From: Anthopleura xanthogrammica
Lineage: Eukaryota > Cnidaria > Anthozoa > Actiniaria > Actiniidae
Length of the DNA: 64,000 nucleotides
Assembly: GCA_964019055.1 (NCBI GenBank)
Contig: OZ025220.1
Coordinates: forward strand, 3,565,978-3,629,977
Reading direction: 5' to 3'
Made by a program: the position numbers and the translations under genes
Notes under the pieces: model-generated
The model's input: the letters and a program-made list of their open reading frames with translations, nothing else
Databases searched by the model: none
Told to the model about the DNA's origin: nothing
Shown here: positions 42,401-49,845 of the stretch, piece after piece
Numbering within the stretch: position 1 is the stretch's first letter
How the letters are laid out: each line of letters begins with the position of its first letter

Positions 42401-43035
42401 CTTACGAACACCGAAGGCATGTGCGTCCGCTTCCACTTCCTCCTACTCCTCCGTCGCCTGTACAAGAATCATTTCATGCATCAGACAGAGCAAAATCGGA
42501 AATAGCTCTTTATTCTCCATCGTCACCATCATTCAACATCAGAGCCTCTTCTCTTTCTCTTGACGATCAGGGGACTTCAGATTACGTGAACGTAAAACAA
42601 CATAATGAAGCAGATAAATCACTCCTTACCGGGCCGCTATTACCTTCTCCTACGAACAGGGGTCAGCAGAACTTTTACGAATATTCTATAAAGTCAAGCA
42701 GCTGTGCCGCAAAAGCTTCACCACATCCAGAGCCTGCTCTACCAGCAAGTGTTAATGTACAAAATGTGCTTGTGATGGAGGGAAAACGAGATGCAAAAGG
42801 TGAACCCGTAGAACGGTCTTGCCAATTTTCAATGCATCAGCCCGAAAATCAAGGAAACGAGTATGTATCAATGGCCAGTTATGATCTTGGTGCTACAAAA
42901 TCTTCCTGGCACACTTTAATCCCACAGAATGAACAGCAAGACGGGAGTTCTTCAAATGAAAAACCGGACCGCCAAGAGTACATATCAATGGCAAGAAATG
43001 ATCTTCGCGCTACAGAAGGTTCCTGGCAATTTTGA
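15466..43035 (+). CDS. Gene A: tandem pseudokinase with SH2/SH3-docking tail (19 exons, 1338 aa if fully spliced)
   Basis: Hand-threaded exons: 15466–15487, 17360–17497, 19896–20523, 20710–20848, 21077–21242, 21860–22231, 24129–24333, 30523–30712, 31490–31690, 32002–32158, 32236–32303, 32650–32757, 32850–32978, 33723–33902, 34319–34404, 37953–38109, 40011–40156, 40241–40527, 42398–43035. Phases agree at every junction and all acceptors are AG. All donors are GT except exon 13 (TT). Residues 1–~460 are helix-rich with no signal peptide or membrane segment, so the product is probably cytoplasmic. Kinase-like domain 1 covers ~465–740, domain 2 ~763–1030, and the tail ~1031–1338. Family knowledge: the 'AIRWSPPEVI' element resembles the KWTAPE signature of tyrosine kinases. 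Both domains lack key catalytic residues, so a scaffold or allosteric role is inferred. I do not recognise a named family. The broken donor may make this copy truncated. Confidence 0.8.
17360..17497 (+). CDS. Gene A exon 2
   Basis: Acceptor TATACAAG follows a pyrimidine run and donor GTATGT follows. It encodes about 46 residues with a tyrosine- and proline-rich character (PPIYERWSVYEDSNYLATGV … KRPWDPSPL). It joins in phase to exons 1 and 3. Confidence 0.75.
18115..18845 (-). mobile_element. Ty3/gypsy integrase fragment, degenerate, in intron 2
   Basis: On the minus strand the zinc-binding and core parts of a retroelement integrase are legible: VYNCIPCQSNRKKPH, then WQTVHIEFAGPF (first catalytic Asp region replaced by Glu), a DNGQQLTSYEF stretch (second catalytic region), and RFLLCYRTTPHSTTGQTPAE near the end of the core. 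Frameshifts and a stop interrupt it. No LTRs were seen nearby. It is unrelated to gene A coding and lies antisense within its second intron (17498–19895). Confidence 0.8.
19896..20523 (+). CDS. Gene A exon 3 (N-terminal helical region)
   Basis: Acceptor TTGTTTATAG, donor GTAAGC, 628 nt. It encodes about 209 residues (about 54–262) made of successive amphipathic helices, for example HITFLLHTVFPHLETKIAKS and CPVVTRYALQMILDTLSK. The style resembles armadillo/HEAT-like helical repeats but no family signature was recognised. Largest coding exon of the N-terminal half. Confidence 0.85.
20710..20848 (+). CDS. Gene A exon 4
   Basis: Acceptor TTACACAG, donor GTAATC. It encodes WLKKYNSKGEENKAQ through AAFFCLGSQ (residues ~263–309) and completes the Trp codon begun in exon 3. 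Lysine-rich helix, then a hydrophobic segment consistent with the preceding helical array. Confidence 0.8.
21077..21242 (+). CDS. Gene A exon 5
   Basis: Acceptor TTTTTTAACCAG, donor GTACGT. It encodes residues ~310–364 (IDKKPQNREILQSLVEKYIK … LGSVLEDILNYDHDR), again helical. In phase with exons 4 and 6. Confidence 0.82.
21860..22231 (+). CDS. Gene A exon 6 (end of helical region, first kinase β-strands)
   Basis: Acceptor in a long T run ending TAG, donor GTAATT. Residues ~365–488. The last 25 residues, KGYFSASFRGEDALVKILE, look like the β1–β3 strands of a protein kinase. ALVK matches the VAIK lysine (Lys482), but the glycine-rich loop is poor. The downstream ORF extension past the donor is intron. 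Confidence 0.82.
22260..22325. repeat. Small hairpin in intron 6
   Basis: TGTTTAACAGGTTTAAAACCAC is mirrored by GTGGTTTTAGACCTGATAAAACA with a short loop. MITE-like. Confidence 0.55.
22370..23155. mobile_element. Foldback element in intron 6
   Basis: The segment 22555–22685 (GGTCGTCGGTGATCGTA…TTTATCT.TGAT…GTCCTCATTAGTATTCTTTA) is repeated inverted at 23025–23155. Inside are an imperfect ~30-bp tandem pair (22435–22497, GTTTGTACGT…TGTCATGCG) and blocks shared with 41985–42140 (…CACGGTCCATGATTTCTATT…). Boundaries are approximate and several repeats seem nested. Confidence 0.6.
23253..23502. mobile_element. ~250-bp palindromic MITE in intron 6
   Basis: The left end GCATCTCAATATTAGTAAGT is mirrored by ACTTACTAATATTGAGATGC at the right. 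The arms include AACCAGAGTTAC / GTAACTCTGGTT and ATGTATGGTTTGAAGGG-type blocks around a centre near 23375. Related sequence and another ATTCTTTATATAAAGAAT palindrome follow at 23615–23640. Non-coding. Confidence 0.75.
23776..23840 (-). repeat. Single diverged unit of the 5.86-kb minisatellite, inverted
   Basis: Reverse complement reads …TTTAGCCATGCCCCGACATAGATCAGCCCTGAGATTGTTTCG, matching the unit core (TTAGCCATGCCCTGACTTAG…AGAGGTTGTTTCAG). Confidence 0.7.
24129..24333 (+). CDS. Gene A exon 7 (kinase-like domain 1, αC to β5)
   Basis: Acceptor TATTTTTCAG, donor GTATGT. Residues ~489–556. QQIVIEAYTLRRL gives an αC helix with Glu509 as the likely salt-bridge partner of Lys482. HPNILRVFAY matches β4, and YHLITEMVSKGSLLQFLH matches β5, hinge and αD of tyrosine-kinase-like domains. 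Confidence 0.9.
25538..25658. repeat. Hairpin MITE in intron 7
   Basis: GGTAATCGAATGG…AAAATTAAGGATTAATTTCA is mirrored by TGAAATTAATCCTTAATTTT…CCATACGATTACC, with a loop of about 30 bp. Confidence 0.7.
26935..27890. repeat. Inverted repeat pair bounding ~0.95 kb
   Basis: GCCATCGCCAACTATTCCGG…GCGTCAGCGGTAATCATAAT at 26940–27000 recurs as its reverse complement at about 27816–27880. It may be the ends of a DNA transposon. The right copy abuts the frame starting at 27904. Confidence 0.6.
27904..28191 (+). CDS. Orphan exon-like frame inside gene A intron 7
   Basis: ATG at 27904 opens MPKHKYNYKGRSENVLAFER, then a charged, protein-like 96-residue stretch (LEFLSGDLAAGQSLAAKKRG, RTMRLYETRLMHVEEFASSQ) ending at a consensus donor C|GTAAGT. 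GC is higher than in the surrounding intron. The helical LYETRLMHVEEFA part faintly recalls the N-terminal core-binding domain of tyrosine recombinases (Crypton-like elements), but that is a guess. No second exon was found, and the ATG sits 19 bp after the inverted repeat ending near 27885. It could be the first exon of a transposon gene, or noise. Confidence 0.4.
29265..30300. mobile_element. ~1.0-kb foldback element in intron 7
   Basis: AACTTTCTTGGAATAATCTT…TAAGGGTCTAATAA.CACTGGTTAAAG at the left is mirrored by CTTTAACCAGTG…TTAGACCCTTAAAGATTATTCC…AAGAAAGTTT at the right. Further in, GGAGTCTGTGACGTCATTTACTC pairs with GAGTAAATTACGTCACAGACTCC. Arms are about 130 bp and the interior about 780 bp with no transposase frame. 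Confidence 0.8.
30523..30712 (+). CDS. Gene A exon 8 (domain 1 catalytic loop, degenerate)
   Basis: Acceptor TTTGAAAG, donor GTATTT. Residues ~557–620. The catalytic loop reads LVHLSLMAANVLI: His590 and Asn597 are kept but HRD is HLS, so the catalytic Asp is gone. The Mg-binding DFG position reads KLTGFQFA, giving GFQ at 610–612. Both losses are seen directly in an otherwise intact exon, marking domain 1 as a pseudokinase. Confidence 0.9.
31073..31206. repeat. Hairpin MITE in intron 8
   Basis: ATTGCCGGATTTCAAGTCGA at the left is the reverse complement of TCGACTTGAAATCCGGCAAT at the right, enclosing about 90 bp. Confidence 0.75.
31490..31690 (+). CDS. Gene A exon 9 (domain 1 activation segment and αF)
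   Basis: Acceptor TCCTTGCAG, donor GTAAGT. Residues ~621–687. RHAAPECLENG keeps the APE motif (640–642). SVSWAIGIMLFEMHTYGVSP corresponds to the αF/αG region (DVWSFGILLWE…G..P) but lacks the structural Asp. Confidence 0.9.
32002..32158 (+). CDS. Gene A exon 10 (domain 1 C-lobe end)
   Basis: Acceptor TTACTTTTAG, donor GTAGGA. VCEVIKMCLTYEKEDRPSLA is the αH–αI region, including the conserved Arg of 'RPS/T', typical of tyrosine-kinase-like C-lobes. A charged helix follows. Confidence 0.88.
32236..32303 (+). CDS. Gene A exon 11 (linker between kinase-like domains)
   Basis: Acceptor TTTACATGTAG, donor GTTAGT. It encodes 23 residues (EKDWAAAIYPALTNVDLAQT…). Short, placed by phase and splice sites only. 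Confidence 0.65.
32333..32440. repeat. Poly-G run and CAT/TTA microsatellite in intron 11
   Basis: An uninterrupted G run of over 20 bases is followed by interspersed CAT and ATT trinucleotide repeats. Likely replication slippage. Confidence 0.75.
32650..32757 (+). CDS. Gene A exon 12 (domain 2, glycine-rich loop)
   Basis: Acceptor GAATACACAG, donor GTAAGG. Residues 763–798. [20 protein letters not shown] reads as a degraded GxGxxG loop (G779, G782, G784). The same 108-nt exon is in gene B. Confidence 0.88.
32850..32978 (+). CDS. Gene A exon 13 (domain 2 β3–αC), donor site damaged
   Basis: Acceptor TTCTTTTAG. It encodes [20 protein letters not shown], with the β3 Lys (808) and an αC Glu. 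The exon should end at 32978, but the next two bases are TT (GCATTG|TTTAGTT), where gene B has GT (GCACTG|GTTAGTT). Read-through adds about 11 residues and hits TGA. Using the GT one base upstream shifts the frame onto a TGA at the start of exon 14. Either way the second kinase-like lobe and the tail would be lost. Confidence 0.85.
33065..33105 (-). repeat. tRNA-like B-box fragment (SINE relic?)
   Basis: Minus strand reads GGTTCAAATCCCGCCAGG, close to a pol III B box. No matching A box or cloverleaf was found, so it is not a tRNA gene. Confidence 0.35.
33535..33672. repeat. Hairpin MITE in intron 13
   Basis: ACGCTTGCCATATGCTC…GTCCTGG is followed by its inverse CCAGGAC…GAGCATATGGCAAGCGT, with outer GACTAATATTTTTCCTC / GAGGAAAAATATTAGCC. 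Stem-loop with a 3-nt loop. Absent from the equivalent intron of gene B as far as I could see. Confidence 0.75.
33723..33902 (+). CDS. Gene A exon 14 (domain 2 catalytic loop)
   Basis: Acceptor TTACTTAG, donor GTTTGT. Residues 842–901. [20 protein letters not shown] is the αE and catalytic loop. HRD becomes HGD (Asp888 kept), while the metal-binding Asn is Tyr893. Identical change in gene B, so it predates the duplication. Confidence 0.92.
34319..34404 (+). CDS. Gene A exon 15 (domain 2, DFG region)
   Basis: Acceptor TTGTAAATAG, donor [23 protein letters not shown] holds RLG (906–908) where active kinases have DFG, so the Mg-binding Asp is lost. It ends in EDAIRW, which joins exon 16 to form the tyrosine-kinase-like 'IRWSPPEV' element. 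Confidence 0.9.
34851..37796 (+). mobile_element. Ty3/gypsy LTR retrotransposon relic in intron 15
   Basis: In order: a gag-like frame (34851–35255; FIPGDDIITTEKRWEEWFEE); a zinc knuckle near 35530–35640 (CMKCHKRGHYAIVC, preceded by CESCGE); a protease frame with DSGADVNIM (within 35706–36176); reverse transcriptase (36192–36737, RASVDLRVPNKYLNRD, FSKMDLKQGYHPLQL); a DDMLIGG segment near 36855; the RT-connection (RSFLGMLGYLSKFIPRYSTL) and the beginning of RNase H (FRWGADEEAAFIKLKE). Integrase is absent, apparently deleted. Several stops make it inactive. A purine tract (AAAGGGAGGGAGAAA) precedes a putative short 3' LTR at 37645–37796 (TGTAATATCC…ACAACA, with AATAAA at 37732). I found no 5' LTR. 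Gene B's intron here is only 449 bp, so insertion followed the duplication. Confidence 0.88.
37953..38109 (+). CDS. Gene A exon 16 (domain 2, PPE to αF/αG)
   Basis: Acceptor TTTTTGGCAG, donor [26 protein letters not shown] followed by [12 protein letters not shown] is a clear kinase activation-segment end and αF helix; the structural Asp (SSDIYSFG) is kept. The insert after αF (ALDAPVESKTDDVKPF) is acidic. Confidence 0.93.
38517..39591. mobile_element. CACTG-ended TIR element with TTT target duplication
   Basis: The ends are inverted: CACTGGAAAAGTCGATCGAT at 38517 and ATCGATCGATTTTTCCAGTG ending at 39591, each flanked by TTT. Subterminal regions are packed with TTGGAAATATG and CTTCCAACATATTTCC motifs in both orientations, as in transposase-binding arrays. 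CACT-type ends with a 3-bp duplication suggest the CACTA/EnSpm group (inference). No transposase was found. Absent in gene B's matching intron. Confidence 0.75.
40011..40156 (+). CDS. Gene A exon 17 (domain 2 C-lobe end)
   Basis: Acceptor in a T run ending TAG, donor [26 protein letters not shown] is the αH–αI region with the conserved RPSERPQF. Exon length (146 nt) equals that of gene B. Confidence 0.9.
40241..40527 (+). CDS. Gene A exon 18 (post-kinase helix and YEEI motif)
   Basis: Acceptor AATCGTACAG, donor GTAATG. A helical linker ([20 protein letters not shown]…[16 protein letters not shown]) precedes Tyr1117 in GQYEEIPAQY. Phospho-YEEI is the optimal ligand of Src-family SH2 domains (established knowledge). 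Phosphorylation itself is inferred. It is 42 nt longer than the B exon, in frame. Confidence 0.9.
41272..41404. repeat. Hairpin MITE in intron 18
   Basis: CCCCTTGCAGCATGTCGGAA…CTCAATTTGGAG is mirrored by CTCCAAATTGAG…TTCCGACGTGCTGCAAGGGG. Confidence 0.8.
42225..42251 (+). other. Hammerhead-core-like hairpin in intron 18
   Basis: CTGAAGATGGCCGCTTCGGT followed by CGAAA has the CUGANGA … GAAA spacing of a hammerhead ribozyme core around a 5-bp stem (GGCCG/CGGTC). Such remnants are common in Penelope-like and other metazoan retroelements. A similar element lies at 54155–54185. Activity is unproven. Confidence 0.4.
42398..43035 (+). CDS. Gene A exon 19 (C-terminal docking tail, stop)
   Basis: Acceptor TTGTCTTACAG; stop TGA at 43033–43035. 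Residues 1127–1338, low complexity and disordered-looking. Seen motifs: [12 protein letters not shown] (class I SH3-type proline motif), YVNV at Tyr1189 (YxN, Grb2 SH2 type), YVSM at Tyr1282 and YISM at Tyr1321 (YxxM, PI3K p85 SH2 type). The two YxSM motifs sit in tandem ~39-residue units (EY(V/I)SMA..DL.AT..SW). A further decayed unit follows the stop (IPQNSQQDGSS…). Binding partners are inferred from motif knowledge. Confidence 0.92.
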
Positions 43036-44221
43036 ATACCACAGAATAGTCAACAAGATGGGAGTTCTTTCTCTGAACCAACTGACGTCAGTGAGATCAA
43101 CAGTATACACAAAGAATAAGAAGGAAACACCGTGTAAAAAATGTTATTACTGTACAGACGTTATAGTACTTCGTCGGACTAGGCGAAACGCCTGTACAGT
43201 TATATCTTTTTTACACGGTGGTTACGTTAGCTTTTTATTGACTTCACGCTGTCCAAGCTAGGAGCCGCTAGTCATTAGCAGTTTAAAATACCTGACAATA
43301 ATCGATCTGATAACCGTCCAGTTCAGTTAGCCATGGCAAAACACTCATAACTCGTAATGGAAACATTTCTTAGGGATAGTGGCTATATTCCTGTAATTCC
43401 TGAGTTTCATTGGTAAAATTGAAATGCATTGGAACCTTGATATATGACAGAAATCGTCATTTTAAGCACGTTTATTTTAAAACTATTTTTTTTAGGAAAC
43501 CTAAAAGTGCCTATAACCCTTTCACAGTTTTTTGTATTCTGTATAGAAGACGCAAAAATAGCTCATAAGCTGTTTGACAGTTTCCAAATTGGTCCATTCG
43601 TTTCCGAGATATAGTTCTTCAAACGTCGCAAAAGTCTATTTTAAATTTCCCGCTTGAGAAATTTCCGCAAATTGCAAAAGGTCTGGTTCCTGTCTGACAT
43701 GACGTCACTTGGGAGACGAAAGTCTCGAAGCAAGAAAAATGCCAGACAGCGTGACCGACGGGTTGGATGCCATCTTGGCCACGATTATATGAAAGCATTT
43801 TGCTAAAAGAAGACGAAAGATCCGACAAACATTCCAGAACGCCATAAATTTGCACGTGTTTGTAGAGAATCGAAGTTCTAGGTCCCAGATTCCTCATAAT
43901 ATTGTACAATGCATATGATGATGTAATCTAATAATGTGCATATATATATATTATGTTTATTATATAAAAATCCCTACCAAAAAAAATAAAAAGGAATGAA
44001 TAAAAAAGTTGTAAATCAAAATATCAGTATAAAATAAAAGGTAAGATAAGAACAAGGTTTTGTTGCAAATATTCCTTAATTAATTTTTTTAACATAAACT
44101 TAACAAGAAGATCTACTCATAGACCAAATTGTGTTCAATTCAACTGAATGTCAAGCTAGAAACCAACGCGAAACATTTTTAAAAACAATTTAACCCTGAA
44201 AAGTATACATGAGGCATAAAT

Positions 44222-44372
44222 TAAATAATGGTAATTGAACTAAGTGGAGTGCAATTTGGTCTGATATCAAACGCGCGATAACAAAATCACACGACCGCGT
44301 AGCGGGAGTGTGATTTGTTATCGCAAGTTTGATATCAGACCAAAATTGCACGACACGAAGTTCAATTATCAC
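44222..44372. mobile_element. Hairpin MITE
   Basis: TAATTGAACT…GTGCAATTTGGTCTGATATC…GCGATAACAAAATCACAC is mirrored by GTGTGATTTGTTATCGC…GATATCAGACC…TGCAC…AGTTCAATTA. Confidence 0.75.
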
Positions 44373-44740
44373 TTTATTATATCCATTTTGAAATCATACT
44401 AGATAGACACTAAATTTGTGATAAATACAAAAGTATTTATTCACAAATAGCCGGTATTTTGTTTCTTTTTGTAACAAAAAATTGCAGTCAAACTTGAAAA
44501 AAAGCTACATTTTATGTTCCTTATTTGCTATAATCTGATTGGCTGTTTACATACAATCCTGTAATCTGATTGGTTACTTTTTCTAGTGTTGCATTGTGAT
44601 TGGCTGACAAAAAGATGCGATTCGGACTCAAAATAGTGCGATTCGGACTCAAAATAGTGCGATTCGTGCTTGAATCAATCTACTGAGAGCCAATCAGATT
44701 ACAGGATTTGCTAGTGATTTCAAAGTGGATATAATAAACT
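44372..44740. mobile_element. Inverted-end repeat adjoining the previous hairpin
   Basis: TTTATTATATCCATTTTGAAATCA at the left pairs with GATTTCAAAGTGGATATAATAAA at the right. Inside are CTGTAATCTGATTGG and its inverse CCAATCAGATTACAG, and a direct pair GCGATTCGGACTCAAAATAGT. Confidence 0.6.
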
Positions 44741-46426
44741 ATGTAATCATTACTTATTTTTGCTTGACATGGATATCATTTACTAGAAGAATCCATAGTT
44801 CTTCTCGTATTTCTGTTACTTATTACTTCTGCACCAATTAATTGAATCTCACCCCATGATATGGTTACTATTTCCTCTTAATTTTCGACTACGACAGTAA
44901 AAAATCAAAATTTAATGAATCGGCGTCTATTGTTAACAAACTTTCCGTTGTTCCAGACAATTCCTAATGAATAACAAATTGAGATTCATTTTTATGTCAC
45001 CATTTTATAAGTGAATTAAACATACTTTATTTGGACAAGATCATCGCATACATTATCTTTCTTTTGATTTTTAAAAGGAACTTTTAAGTCATTTAAAAAA
45101 ATAACTAAGTAACGATGAAAAATCACTTTCTAAAGAACTCACTATTTCGAAAACATAGAATAATGAAGAAACGAATTCAAAGTAGAGTTCAGTTTTATGA
45201 AATGTGATGGTATGTGAAGAAATGTGAAGAAAGAAAATTACAATTACTAACAGACATAAACTGTCTCGTATTATTTGTTTCATTACGGGTTTTTTTTCAA
45301 ACTAAAGAGAACGGAAAGAAAACTATAGAAAACGGAAATCGCTTTGTTATTTGTTATGAGTTCTTGATCTTGGTTTCATTTAGAACTCGTACATATTATA
45401 TATTTTTAATTTTTTCATTGATATATCTATTTTGAATGAAATTCTTTTTTAAATGACTCATCCTTTCTAACGAAAGCAGAAAATCAGAAACTATTTTTAC
45501 TTGCTCAAAAATATATATTGGATACTGAAAGGTTTGTAAATATAGGGTAAATCAGACTTGTATGTGTATGATAGCGTATGTCTAAATTAATCCCTTTTGT
45601 GTTGTGTAGCTAGACTGTTTATCATTTTCTTTTGAATTAATTTGTACTCGTTCTTTGTTTTGATTCTATAATAATTTTCTTGTTTGTTTAATTTCTTGTT
45701 CGTTTGTTAGTACTCCATAAATATTCTAAATAATTCATTATTTAGTGTGATCTTCCTTCATGAGCCGTTTATCAGCTTTTGAAGAGAACATTGTGAAAAA
45801 ATACGTATAGATAAAAAATATATATATACTTTTGTGAATATTCATCTGTGTTGGTGAACTAATTTTTGAGGCATTTAAACTTGATCACAACACATAAAGA
45901 AGTTGGAACTAATTACTTGCAAAATAAGTCGGCCTCAGCTTAGGTCTTCGTCAGTGCAACTGAATGTTAATTCAGTCAGGTAACTCTCTATATATTTATA
46001 TATTTAGTGATTTTCTCATAAGTGCTTATTTTTTCAGCGTTTATTTAAGGGTTTGAGGATAGTATAATCGTTTTGGGTGTCTTTTTCTGCTGGTTTTCTA
46101 GATGTGGTCTCCCCGCATTCACTGTCATATGTGAGTAAAGTTGGTTGAATCAAAATCGATCATAGAGCGAGGGCCACAGGTGTTGGTTTGCCACTTCCCT
46201 TTTTCCCAGTCACATTTTGATGTTTAAAAAGTCCTTTTTCCAAGAGTCTACGTAAATATACATTTCTTATACATATACATACATTCATATCTTTTATTAG
46301 ATCACAGAGTAGTCGGGTTTACAGGCATTTTTACGTATTTGCTGCGATCTGTTGATGCTACGAATGATCTGTTTATCTAGATTAACGAGAGCGTAGGGTT
46401 GACTTTTATTTTACAACAAAAGTAAT

Positions 46427-47013
<587 letters not shown>

Positions 47014-47022
47014 TAGTTGTAG

Positions 47023-47085
47023 AGGCCACAAATGTAATAACTGGCCTCAAATGTAATAACTGTTGGCCTCAAATGTAACAACTAT
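47023..47085 (+). repeat. Three ~20-bp direct repeats at the duplication boundary
   Basis: GGCC(T/A)C(A)AAATGTAATAACT is repeated three times, immediately outside the end of the FReD homology. Possibly a scar of the rearrangement. Confidence 0.7.
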
Positions 47086-47187
47086 ATATTGAGAATAACA
47101 AACATGTAAACAAAGCAAAAAAATAGTTGACACATTTATAGAAGCGCAGAAACGAATTATTGTAGGGTATTTCAAGTTCTCTTCTTT

Positions 47188-47640
47188 TAAGAAGTATTTA
47201 TTATATATAGGGCAAAATTACTGGATGCTGATTGACTATTGAAGAAGGGCTTTTTCCTTAATTCGGGGCCGACTTACTAAAAAGTGATTGCAATTTCAGT
47301 CGCCTAGCAACGCCCATGAATTGCAAAAAGGCTTCCCGCTTTACGTTAGTTGAGGTTAAAAATTGTCAATACGTACTTCTGATACGAACAAAAGAACAGC
47401 AACATAGAAAAAAAATCCTATAAAATTTTACCCGTATTGCCCGAAGTTGCCTATCTAGATTACGCGCTCACACTCGAACGCTTAAGAAGTATTTATCACA
47501 TATAGGGCAAAATTACTGGATGCTGATTGACTAATGAAGAAAATCTTTTTTCCTTAATTCGGGACCGACTTGCTAAAACGTGATTGCAAGTTCAGTTGCC
47601 TAGCAACGCTCATGAATTGCAAAAAGGCTTTCCGCAAAAA
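47188..47640 (+). repeat. Direct repeats (~155 bp) flanking a ~140-bp dispersed repeat
   Basis: 47188–47343 and 47482–47640 share AAGAAGTATTTAT…GGGCAAAATTACTGGATGCT and GCCTAGCAACGC…CATGAATTGCAAAAAGGCTT. Between them lies the repeat also seen alone at 12290–12430. It looks like a period-294 duplication or a terminal-repeat element. Confidence 0.75.
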
Positions 47641-48278
47641 CATTAAGAAACCTAATTTAAATTCAAGCGAAAATGAGAGCACTTGAAATAGTACAGGTTT
47701 CTAGATATATATTCCGTAAATGGGCATCGTAAAAGAAATTTAGAATATATATTGGAGATGTATGATGTGTCTGAGCTGACAATGAGCTAACCTTGTGCCT
47801 GTTTTTCGCTGAAATACGTAAAAAAAATCGGCGAAGACTACGAACCAGTCTCCTTAAAAGTGATGTTGGCAGTCTTTATAACTGACAGATCATCGCTCAT
47901 TCATGTGAGGGTTTTTTTTTTCTAAACTTCACCTCTAAAACATACAAAAAGCAAACACTGTAAAACTGCTTTTTCACCGACACCTTAGCAAGGCAAACAA
48001 GATGCAAAGACGGTACATAACTAACAGTCTCATTATCAGTAGCTGTTAAGTTGATGGGTGTCATTTGGTGCCTTTTGTCTCAAAACTTTGTCAAATATTC
48101 GAGTTTATTCTCAGGCCAATTGGAGCAAGACGTTGTTTTTGGGGTGAAAACGTCGAGCCAAGAGAGTCGTATTCCTGCAGACAGTACACTGTTATTACCA
48201 CCGAACCTTTCATTCTACTGACCTGACGAGTTACAGCAGTGAAAATGAAAGCTGGGACGGCATGCTTGATATTGTTGA

Positions 48279-49829
48279 GCTGGAATAATTATTGGAAATG
48301 GAGAAATACAATCGATTTTCAAGAGAACGGCTGGCAATGTTCATTGTCACTGCGTTAATCACGGTAACGGAGGTGCAGATCTAAAATACATACGAAGCTT
48401 CGTAAAGATCCTGGACAAGAAACTAGATAACGTGTTGAAGAAGCTAAATGACTTTGTGCCAGGAGTCTTAACTAATTGTATTGGTAAGTCAATGCCGAGT
48501 TTCAGAGCTTTAGTATAGGAAATCAGAGGACATAATTATGGTGAAACGTTGAAATGTTTTGCTGAAATTTGTGTGCAACAAGTTTGAGAACGAAAGTTGC
48601 ACGGTGTAACACCTCAGCTTTGTGAAACTTTCGTCGCGAGAAAGTTTCTACGAAAACTAGAACCTTCTTTCTACTGGTCCAACCGAAACTTGTGTCCCAA
48701 GTTTCAGGGCGAAATTGGGTCGTGTAACACCCCCGTGAAACGTGTCTCGCAACGCCGTTGTACACAAGTTTTAGCTTCAAGAGTTTTAACGTGCAGCAAG
48801 GCCTCAGTGAGGAACCTTGGAGCGAATGAGAACAAAGAAGAACTTTTGATTGGGAATGGATTTTTATTCATTTTTATCAATTTTTTATAGAACCCAGAAA
48901 CTGTGCTGAAGTTCTCAAATGTTGTGGTGGAAAGAACAGTGGTGTGTATAGGATCAATCCGGACGGGAAAGGAGCCTTCAAGGTATGAAAATGCATAAAC
49001 AAATCAAGGAAAGAAACATTCAAACTAATCATTTAAAAAAGGGAATAAAAAAAATACAAAAAATAGAACAAATAGAAAAAAGAAAAGACAACAGAAGGCA
49101 AGTGAAGAAAACTAAAGAAAAGAGAAATATTCTCGTATGAAGTATGTTTACTCAGTAACTTGTTTATTCAGGTTTACTGTGACCAAAAAAGCAATGGTGG
49201 TGGATGGACAGTCTTCCAGAGACGACAAGACGGGTCCGTTAACTTTTATCGAGGTTGGGATGAATACAAGAACGGTTTTGGTGACCTGAAAGGCGAGTTC
49301 TGGTTGGGACTGGATAAAATTAACCGGCTGACCCATCAGACTCGTAACCGTCTTCGTGTTGACCTACAAGACCACAAGGGGAACAGCAGGTATGCTGAGT
49401 ACGACTACTTTGCGGTAGCAGATGAAAAAAACAAATACAGACTAAGGCTTGGAAATTACACAGGTAAGGGAAAAATTGAAATATTCTGCCGTTTTCCCCC
49501 TGCGGATCTCTTCTCCTTATCTGATACCAATTTTGCCGTTCCTCAAAACGTTAACTTCTTTTCCAGGTACCGCAGGAGATTCCCTCTCGCCCCACCAAGG
49601 AAAGCCATTTTCAACCAAGGATCGTGACAATGATTCGCTAGGCAGCGTAAACTGTGCTGTCCTGCGCAAAGGGGCGTGGTGGTTTAGTAATTGCCAAACC
49701 TCAGATCTGAACGGGGTTTATTACCAAGCAGGAGCAAAAAATCCTTTTGCAGAGGGAATCAACTGGTACCATTGGAAAGGGGATCACTATTCTCTTAAAA
49801 AAGCCCAGATGAAATTCCGACCAATATGA
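48279..49829 (+). CDS. Fibrinogen-related domain (FReD) protein
   Basis: Exons: an upstream frame open from 48279 to 48483 (true start unresolved), then 48891–48982, 49172–49463 and 49567–49829, in consistent phase. The first encodes a short coiled-coil-like helix (FVKILDKKLDNVLKKLNDFV). The rest is a C-terminal fibrinogen domain: [61 protein letters not shown] (Ca-binding loop), CAVLRKGAWWFSNC, NWYHWKGDHYSL and the MKFRP end. FReD proteins (ficolin, tenascin and angiopoietin type) are typically secreted or membrane lectin-like recognition proteins. A signal-anchor-like stretch (LAMFIVTALITVTEV) begins at an ATG at 48298, but in a different frame. The N-terminus may therefore be damaged or spliced differently. 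AATAAA signals follow at 49846 and 49958. Confidence 0.85.
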
Positions 49830-49845
49830 ATTACTTTTGTTGTAA

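Larger units (their letters stand above)
43036..46426 (+). other. Spacer downstream of gene A
   Basis: No gene seen. The start and the part from about 44.9 kb match the reverse complement of the gene B–FReD spacer (49.83–53.34 kb). The block 43.6–44.7 kb has repeats lacking in the other arm. Confidence 0.6.
47014..49170. other. Unique spacer at the centre of the inverted duplication
   Basis: This is not matched by the other arm. It contains a short tandem repeat (47023–47085), a direct repeat pair (47188–47343, 47482–47640) flanking a dispersed repeat, and the 5' part of the FReD gene. Confidence 0.75.
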
